DNA from: Rikenellaceae bacterium | GTDB lineage: Bacteria > Bacteroidota > Bacteroidia > Bacteroidales > UBA932 | Direction of reading: 5' to 3' | DNA: 28,838 nucleotides | NCBI GenBank assembly: GCA_900769145.1 | Contig: CAAGFN010000022.1 | Location: forward strand, 1-28,838 | Program-made: the position numbers and the translations under genes | Notes under the pieces: generated by a model | What the model was told of the DNA's origin: nothing | Databases searched by the model: none | The model's input: only the letters and a program-made list of their open reading frames with translations | Shown: one piece after another, positions 24,502-28,838 of the stretch | Layout of the letters: each line of letters begins with the position of its first letter | Numbering within the stretch: the first letter of the stretch is position 1

Positions 24502-25350
24502 ATGATAGATATGCGATGGCTTGCCGCTTTGTCGGCATGCATTCTTGCGGTATCTTCCGCCTCTGCCCGGGATAGTCTTGCATTGTCCTGGAGCAGGAAA
24601 CCTGTGGACGGGCGCATTACGGGTGTGAAGTCCGCAGGTGCGGACAATGTGGCTGAGGCTATGGGTTATGTCTCCAGGGGGCGTTATCATTCTCCTTCAG
24701 GCAAGGTTTACGGGAGGAAGTCTTCCGTGACGAAGGCCGCGTCCCTTATGATTGATGCCCAGGAGAGTATGAAAGAGGTCAAGCAGGTCATTGCTTTTTC
24801 CACCGAGGCGATGCTGAAGGCTTATCCGGAGTCCTCTCTCTCGAACTGGTTCATTGATGCTTTGATGGCCAGCGTCTCAGAACTTTCGGGCAAGAAGGTG
24901 GATATCGGTTTTACCAATTTCGGCGGGATTCGTGTGGATATGCCTGAGGGTGAAGTTCTTCTGGACGATATTCTGTCCATGTTCCCGTTCCGGAACAACC
25001 TGTGTTATCTTGAGCTCAAGGGCAGGGATGTCCGTGCGATTCTTGAGCAGATGGCCTCTACTGGGTGGCAGGTTGTCGGCGGGGTACGCTGCAAGTCTAC
25101 GCGTTCCGGCCGTCTTCTGAGTGCAGAGGTGGACGGCGAGCCTCTTGATGATGAGAAGGTCTACGGTGTGGCTACCATCAGTTTTCTGCTTGACGGGGGA
25201 GATGGTTATTCGATTGCCAAGAATGCGCTCCGCCAGGATATCCACCCGCAGATTATCATTGACGTAATGCTGCCATACATCAAGTCTCTGACTGCTGCGG
25301 GGAAGAACATTGAGTACAGCAAGGATGGCAGAGTAGTAATAATTGACTGA
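24502..25350 (+). CDS. Exported 5'-nucleotidase C-terminal domain protein
   Basis: This is a stand-alone version of the substrate-binding (C-terminal) half of UshA-type 5'-nucleotidases. A signal peptide ends near SASA-RDSLA (an ATG at 24511 gives a slightly shorter and equally good signal). The family landmarks are SSLSNWFIDAL, FTNFGGIRVDM, LLDDILSMFPFRNNL and the late SFLLDGGDGYSI, where the aromatic and Gly-Gly-Asp residues normally stack on the nucleoside. The metal-binding catalytic half is absent here and is encoded by the next gene, starting 2 bp after this stop. It also starts 2 bp after the permease stop, so all three are probably translated from one mRNA. Confidence 0.88.
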   Translation: MIDMRWLAALSACILAVSSASARDSLALSWSRKPVDGRITGVKSAGADNVAEAMGYVSRGRYHSPSGKVYGRKSSVTKAASLMIDAQESMKEVKQVIAFSTEAMLKAYPESSLSNWFIDALMASVSELSGKKVDIGFTNFGGIRVDMPEGEVLLDDILSMFPFRNNLCYLELKGRDVRAILEQMASTGWQVVGGVRCKSTRSGRLLSAEVDGEPLDDEKVYGVATISFLLDGGDGYSIAKNALRQDIHPQIIIDVMLPYIKSLTAAGKNIEYSKDGRVVIID

Positions 25351-25352
25351 TT

Positions 25353-26177
25353 ATGAGAAGATTGATTATTGCGGTGTCTGCGGCGTTGCTTGCAGCCTGT
25401 CTTTCGGCCTCGGCACAGGGGCTGACCATTATGCATTTCAATGATACACACAGCCATCTTGAGCCTGAGCGTGCCGGGAAGTCTGCCGGCCGTGGAGGCA
25501 TCATCGAGAGGGCTGCTTTTGTGGACAGTGTACGTAATGCTGTCGGAAAGAGGAATTTCCTGCTTCTTCATGCCGGGGATTTCAATCAGGGTACGTCCTA
25601 CTATACGACTCTCGGCGGCAAACTTGAGGTTGACCTTGTGAATGCCCTTGGCTATGATGTGGTTACTCTCGGTAATCATGAGTTCGATGACGGGATTGAA
25701 AGTCTTACCGGCCGCCTGGCTAGGTTGAAGTGCCCTGTGGTATGCGCCAATTATGATTTTTCTCCTTTTGAGCTCGGCAAGTACGTGAAGCCTTATGTGA
25801 TTGTCAGGCGTGGAGGTCTCAGGATTGGAATTTTTGGGATGCTGACGGATGTTACCAAGGTTGTGGAGAGGACGATAGCGGACCGTTTGCCTAAACTGGA
25901 CAATGTGGAGACTGCGAACCGTTGGGCTTCGTATCTGAAGAATGAGAAGAAATGCGACCTTGTCATTGCCCTCACGCATCTGGGACTTGAAAATGAGTCT
26001 TATATGGAACAGGACCTTGTCCGTGATACGAGGAATATTGATCTTGTGGTGGGCGGTCATTCTCATACTTTCATCAATGATGTGGTTTATGAGAATAATC
26101 TGGACGGCAGGCCGGTCCCTATTGTACAGAATGGGTGCTGGGGGCTGGATACTGCTGTCCTTGAGTTGTCGAAATAG
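25353..26177 (+). CDS. Exported metallophosphoesterase (5'-nucleotidase catalytic half)
   Basis: This is the N-terminal, metal-binding half of a UshA-like 5'-nucleotidase as a separate 274-aa protein. Metal ligands are visible in order: Asp31 and His33 (HFNDTHSH), Asp76 (HAGDF), Asn108-His109-Glu110 (LGNHEFD), His209 (LTHLG), His236 and His238 (GGHSHT). The N-terminus is a signal; LLAAC (Cys16) could be a lipobox, but a type I cut after ASAQ is also plausible. It stops after the catalytic domain, so nucleotide specificity probably depends on pairing with the preceding protein. The gene order, C-terminal half first, is the reverse of the domain order in UshA. Confidence 0.88.
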   Translation: MRRLIIAVSAALLAACLSASAQGLTIMHFNDTHSHLEPERAGKSAGRGGIIERAAFVDSVRNAVGKRNFLLLHAGDFNQGTSYYTTLGGKLEVDLVNALGYDVVTLGNHEFDDGIESLTGRLARLKCPVVCANYDFSPFELGKYVKPYVIVRRGGLRIGIFGMLTDVTKVVERTIADRLPKLDNVETANRWASYLKNEKKCDLVIALTHLGLENESYMEQDLVRDTRNIDLVVGGHSHTFINDVVYENNLDGRPVPIVQNGCWGLDTAVLELSK

Positions 26178-26197
26178 TAATTAAAAAATTTAATATC

Positions 26198-27004
26198 ATG
26201 GAATCCAACCCGAAAATTAACATTGAACAGGAATCTCTGTCCGATAGGCACAGGGCGATTCTTGACATTCTTCAACTTCAGGGAAGTGTTTCAGTATCAG
26301 ACCTTTCGGAGAGACTCTCCGTGTCCGAGGTGACTATCAGGAAAGATCTTTCGACATTGGAGAAACAGAATAAACTGTACAGGACCCACGGCCGGGCCAT
26401 TCCTATCAGCCCCTACATCGGGGACAGGCATATCAATGAGAAGGAAAAGCAGATGGTCCGGGAGAAAAGAGCCATAGGAAAGATGGCCGCCAAAATGGTG
26501 TCAGAACACGATTCCATCCTGATGGCATCAGGAACCACCATTCTCTACACTGCCAAGGAACTGGTCGACAAGAAGAATATTACTGTTATATCCGCCTCAG
26601 TGTCAGCTTCTTCAATGCTTTCACAGAACAAGCAGATAGATGTTGTGCAGCTTGGCGGAATGGTACGTGAGAGTTCTGTCTCAGTTGTGGGTTCTTTCGC
26701 GGAGGAGATGCTGAAATTCTTCAATTGCAGCCTTCTCTTCATGGGTGCCGACGGTGTTGACCTGGAGTTCGGAGTTACCACTACGAATATGATGGAGGCT
26801 AATCTGAACAGGATGATGATGAGCACTTCCCAGCAGACGGTCCTGCTGGTGGACAGCACCAAGTTCGGAAAGAAGGGTTTCAGCAAGATTTGCGACCTTG
26901 GCGACATTGACAGGATTATCACTGATGATGGTATCCCCCAGATGTATCTTGAAAGCCTTCAGGATATGGGTATAGAGGTGACGATAGTCTCCGCCAATGG
27001 CTGA
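26198..27004 (+). CDS. DeoR-family transcriptional regulator
   Basis: The 268-aa protein has a DeoR winged helix-turn-helix at about residues 14-65 (RHRAILDILQLQGSVSVSDL, VSEVTIRKDLSTLE, RTHGRA). A ligand-binding DeoRC domain of ribose-5-phosphate-isomerase type follows, with MASGTTILYTAKEL, VQLGGMVRESSVSVVG, LFMGADGVD, GVTTTNMMEA and VLLVDSTKFGKKGF. Such regulators usually repress sugar or nucleoside catabolic operons and release DNA on binding a phosphorylated sugar. It lies 20 bp after the phosphoesterase gene, probably in the same transcript. Candidate targets are this operon's own promoter or the pgi/GDPD-GH31 divergent region (inference). Confidence 0.92.
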   Translation: MESNPKINIEQESLSDRHRAILDILQLQGSVSVSDLSERLSVSEVTIRKDLSTLEKQNKLYRTHGRAIPISPYIGDRHINEKEKQMVREKRAIGKMAAKMVSEHDSILMASGTTILYTAKELVDKKNITVISASVSASSMLSQNKQIDVVQLGGMVRESSVSVVGSFAEEMLKFFNCSLLFMGADGVDLEFGVTTTNMMEANLNRMMMSTSQQTVLLVDSTKFGKKGFSKICDLGDIDRIITDDGIPQMYLESLQDMGIEVTIVSANG

Positions 27005-27047
27005 TTGTCACGGATATAGTTCCGGGAAAGGATAGAATTGGTAATAT

Positions 27048-28676
27048 ATGGGTTTGAAGATTGACGGAATAAAACTCAGTTTTCTTCTACTGGTTTGCAT
27101 TGCACTTCTGGCAGGTCTGGAAGTGCTTTCTGCTGTGGTCAATGATGTGGATTTTGCCAACCTTGTCCTGGCTGACGTTGCTCCCTATATCCTGCTGTTC
27201 TGTGTTGTATGGACATTGGCCTCATATACGGACGGCAAAGTTCTGGAGAAATTCATCATTGCGGCGGCATCAGCGGCATTGATTGGCGAAACCGTCATCG
27301 GATTCTTCCAGCTGGCGGGAAAACTCAGTTCGGGTAATTTCTATTACCATCTTACAGGCAGTTTCCGCAATCCGGGCCCATACGGTGGCTTTATTGCGGT
27401 CCTGCTTTGCCTGACCTTGCCGGAAGCATTGAAGTTCCGCAGGGATAAATCATTGGCACACAATGCATTGCCCCTACTGGCCGGACTTGCCTCCATCCTC
27501 GGCATTGTAGTACTCCCGGCCACATTCAGCAGGACAGCTTTTGCCGCATTCGTTGTGGCTGCATTGCTTTTCATTGGCAGGTTGGAGGTTGTGAAGACCT
27601 TTGTCCGGAGAAGGAAATGGATTGTAGTTGCGGCTGCAGCCGTGCTTGTAGTTTCTGCGGTTGCACTCTTCAATTTCAAGAAGGAGTCTGCGGACGGCCG
27701 TCTCCACATCTGGAAGATTGAGACATTGGTGATTGCTGACGAACCGCTGCTTGGCCACGGACCTGGAATGTCCCTTGGAGCCTATGGTGACATGCAGGAG
27801 GATTATTTCAGGAACACCCGGACTACTCAGGCGGAAATCCGGGCTGCAGGTGTTCCGCAATTCGCTTTCAATGAATACCTCCGTTTCGGTATGGAATGCG
27901 GTGTTCCGGGCCTGTTGCTCTCACTCGCTGTTGTCATATTGGCAGCCATAAGCCTTCACCGGAAGAATACTCATCTGGAGTATGCCCTGGTGGCCCTTGG
28001 AGTATTCGCAATGGCCTCCTATCCGCTTTCGCTGTGGCAATTCAGGCTGGTTCTCGTACTATTGCTGGGCTACGCCGCCTCTTTCGGGAGCAGGTCTATG
28101 GCTATTCCTGCCACATTCTTCAGCATTGTCTCAGCAGTGCTGCTCATCCTGTCGGCAGGTACTCTCCGTTCAGTCATTGACGCATCACAATATTCCAAAT
28201 CAGCGAAGCTCGGCATTGCGCTCGGCTTGAACAGATACAATTCCGACAGTCTTGCCACCAGGCTTCCTTTTCTTAAGAATAATGTCGGCTTCCTTTATGA
28301 CTATGCAACGATTTTGAGACGTGAAGGACGGTTTGAGGAGAGTGCCGCTATGGCATTGAGAGGTGCCTGCATTTCTCCGGACCCTGTTTTCAATACTCTG
28401 GCCGGGCAGAATTATGCCTCATTGGAGCGTTATCAGGAGGCGGAGAAACAGTTTGCCATTGCCTACTTCAAGGTGCCTTGCCGCATTAATCCGCTTTTCA
28501 AGATGATGGAACTGAGGCTTTCTGTCGGAGATGACAAGGGGGCTCTCGAGTTTGCGGAGAGGATTGCCGGGATGCCTGTCAACAGGAAGGTGCGCAGTAT
28601 GGTGACGATGAAGTCCAGGGCTATTGAGGTCCGGGATTCACTTGTCTCGGCAATGAATAACCAGGGGTCCGAATAA
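27048..28676 (+). CDS. O-antigen ligase/Wzy-like membrane protein with C-terminal TPRs
   Basis: The 542-aa protein has about ten membrane helices over residues 8-372, with the Wzy_C/WaaL landmarks: SFRNPGPYGGF at 105-115, the conserved Arg162 in FSRTAF, an extracytoplasmic loop with HIWKIE and GHGPGMSLGAY (His237), and FNEYLRFGMECGVPG (Asn275). Residues about 400-525 form two or three TPR-like helical pairs (YDYATILRREGRFEESAAMALRGA, YASLERYQEAEKQFAIAY). This superfamily transfers or polymerises undecaprenyl-linked glycans: O-antigen ligases, Wzy polymerases and O-oligosaccharyltransferases. No glycan-synthesis genes are nearby, so the acceptor is open. The gene is 43 bp after deoR without a convincing promoter. 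Confidence 0.82.
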   Translation: MGLKIDGIKLSFLLLVCIALLAGLEVLSAVVNDVDFANLVLADVAPYILLFCVVWTLASYTDGKVLEKFIIAAASAALIGETVIGFFQLAGKLSSGNFYYHLTGSFRNPGPYGGFIAVLLCLTLPEALKFRRDKSLAHNALPLLAGLASILGIVVLPATFSRTAFAAFVVAALLFIGRLEVVKTFVRRRKWIVVAAAAVLVVSAVALFNFKKESADGRLHIWKIETLVIADEPLLGHGPGMSLGAYGDMQEDYFRNTRTTQAEIRAAGVPQFAFNEYLRFGMECGVPGLLLSLAVVILAAISLHRKNTHLEYALVALGVFAMASYPLSLWQFRLVLVLLLGYAASFGSRSMAIPATFFSIVSAVLLILSAGTLRSVIDASQYSKSAKLGIALGLNRYNSDSLATRLPFLKNNVGFLYDYATILRREGRFEESAAMALRGACISPDPVFNTLAGQNYASLERYQEAEKQFAIAYFKVPCRINPLFKMMELRLSVGDDKGALEFAERIAGMPVNRKVRSMVTMKSRAIEVRDSLVSAMNNQGSE

Positions 28677-28692
28677 TCCTGATTAGTATATT

Positions 28693-28713
28693 AATTTTTA
28701 ATTATTAAAAATT
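28693..28713. repeat. 21-bp perfect AT-only inverted repeat (possible operator)
   Basis: Arms AATTTTTAA and TTAAAAATT are separated by TTA, giving a perfect palindrome apart from the central base. Its right arm overlaps the TTG (-33) of the rubrerythrin promoter by two bases, a position suited to a repressor site. It has no GC and no T run after it, so it is a poor terminator for the upstream gene. The core resembles the AT-rich dyads bound by Fur/PerR-type regulators, but I cannot assign a regulator. Confidence 0.5.
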
Positions 28714-28742
28714 GGTTATTTTCCGGAAAAATACTAAATTTG
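28712..28742 (+). promoter_or_regulatory. rubrerythrin promoter (TTG - 20 nt - TAAATTTG)
   Basis: TTG at 28712-28714 is followed after exactly 20 nt by TAAATTTG at 28735-28742, the same geometry as the ridA promoter. Transcription should start near 28749, leaving a leader of about 23 nt to the ATG at 28772. Confidence 0.75.
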
Positions 28743-28771
28743 CGCTACTGACAAAACAAATTATTTAAGAT

Positions 28772-28838
28772 ATGGCAAACAAATACGCAGGTACCCAGAC
28801 CGAAAAGAATCTGGAAGCGGCTTTCGCCGGCGAGAGTC
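28772..28838 (+). CDS. rbr: Rubrerythrin, N-terminal 22 residues (runs off window)
   Basis: The visible peptide KYAGTQTEKNLEAAFAGES is the highly conserved start of rubrerythrins, whose first helix carries a diiron ligand in the LxxAFAGE segment. Rubrerythrin reduces hydrogen peroxide in the cytoplasm of anaerobes using a diiron site and a C-terminal rubredoxin-like iron site; the latter lies beyond the window. The ATG is preceded by a near-consensus promoter and a palindrome, indicating an independently regulated gene. Confidence 0.88.
   Translation, partial: MANKYAGTQTEKNLEAAFAGES

Noticed and set aside
25206..26066. 286-codon minus-strand frame opposite the nucleotidase genes
   Set aside because: Both sense genes there carry full family motifs; the antisense translation has no motif and is a mirror of their codon pattern.
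28677..28713. Terminator for the Wzy-like gene formed by the AT palindrome
   Set aside because: The stem has no G-C pairs and no following T run, and it overlaps the next promoter, so an operator is the better reading.

Overview
The window is chromosomal DNA from a member of the Bacteroidota, most likely an anaerobic Bacteroidales. The evidence is a complete nqrABCDEF cluster, fimbrillin-type (DUF4906-like) lipoproteins, an anaerobic sulfatase-maturase, rubrerythrin, an O-antigen-ligase-like protein with TPRs, and several matches to the Bacteroidota sigma-ABfr promoter (TTG about 20 nt upstream of TAnnTTTG). I cannot place it to genus. Nothing here looks like a phage, an insertion sequence, a CRISPR array or an RNA gene.

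Layout. (1) 1-349: 3' end of an unrecognised plus-strand gene. (2) 379-5525, minus: three exported lipoproteins of the Bacteroidota type V pilus/fimbrillin superfamily, packed with 4-bp gaps behind one promoter. (3) 5762-11765, minus: Na+-translocating NADH:quinone reductase in the order nqrA-B-C-D-E-F, closed by a strong hairpin terminator. (4) 11879-14879, plus: ridA from a near-consensus promoter, then a PcrA/UvrD helicase. (5) 14883-17509, minus: pgi followed by an anaerobic sulfatase-maturase; the latter converges on the helicase with 3 bp between stops. (6) 17583-28676, plus: a tightly spaced run starting with an exported GDPD-GH31 fusion, then holA, an ABC-2 exporter (ATPase and permease), a 5'-nucleotidase split into two exported proteins (C-terminal domain encoded first), a DeoR-family regulator and an O-antigen ligase/Wzy-like membrane protein with TPRs. 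(7) 28693-28838: a 21-bp AT palindrome overlapping the promoter of a rubrerythrin gene, whose first 22 codons end the window.

How the parts may fit. The Nqr complex is the primary Na+ pump and respiratory NADH oxidase. The plus-strand run from 17583 carries periplasmic hydrolysis of a phosphodiester (GDPD), an alpha-glycoside (GH31) and a phosphomonoester (split nucleotidase), with a DeoR-type sugar-phosphate sensor beside them. The most novel candidate is the single-chain GDPD-GH31 enzyme; one reading is that it takes apart glycosylated glycerol-phosphate polymers such as teichoic acids, which is inference. A second thread is a set of D-S/T-hydrophobic sequons, typical of Bacteroidota general O-glycosylation, in extracytoplasmic segments of NqrC, the ABC permease and the nucleotidase, near a Wzy/ligase-like gene.
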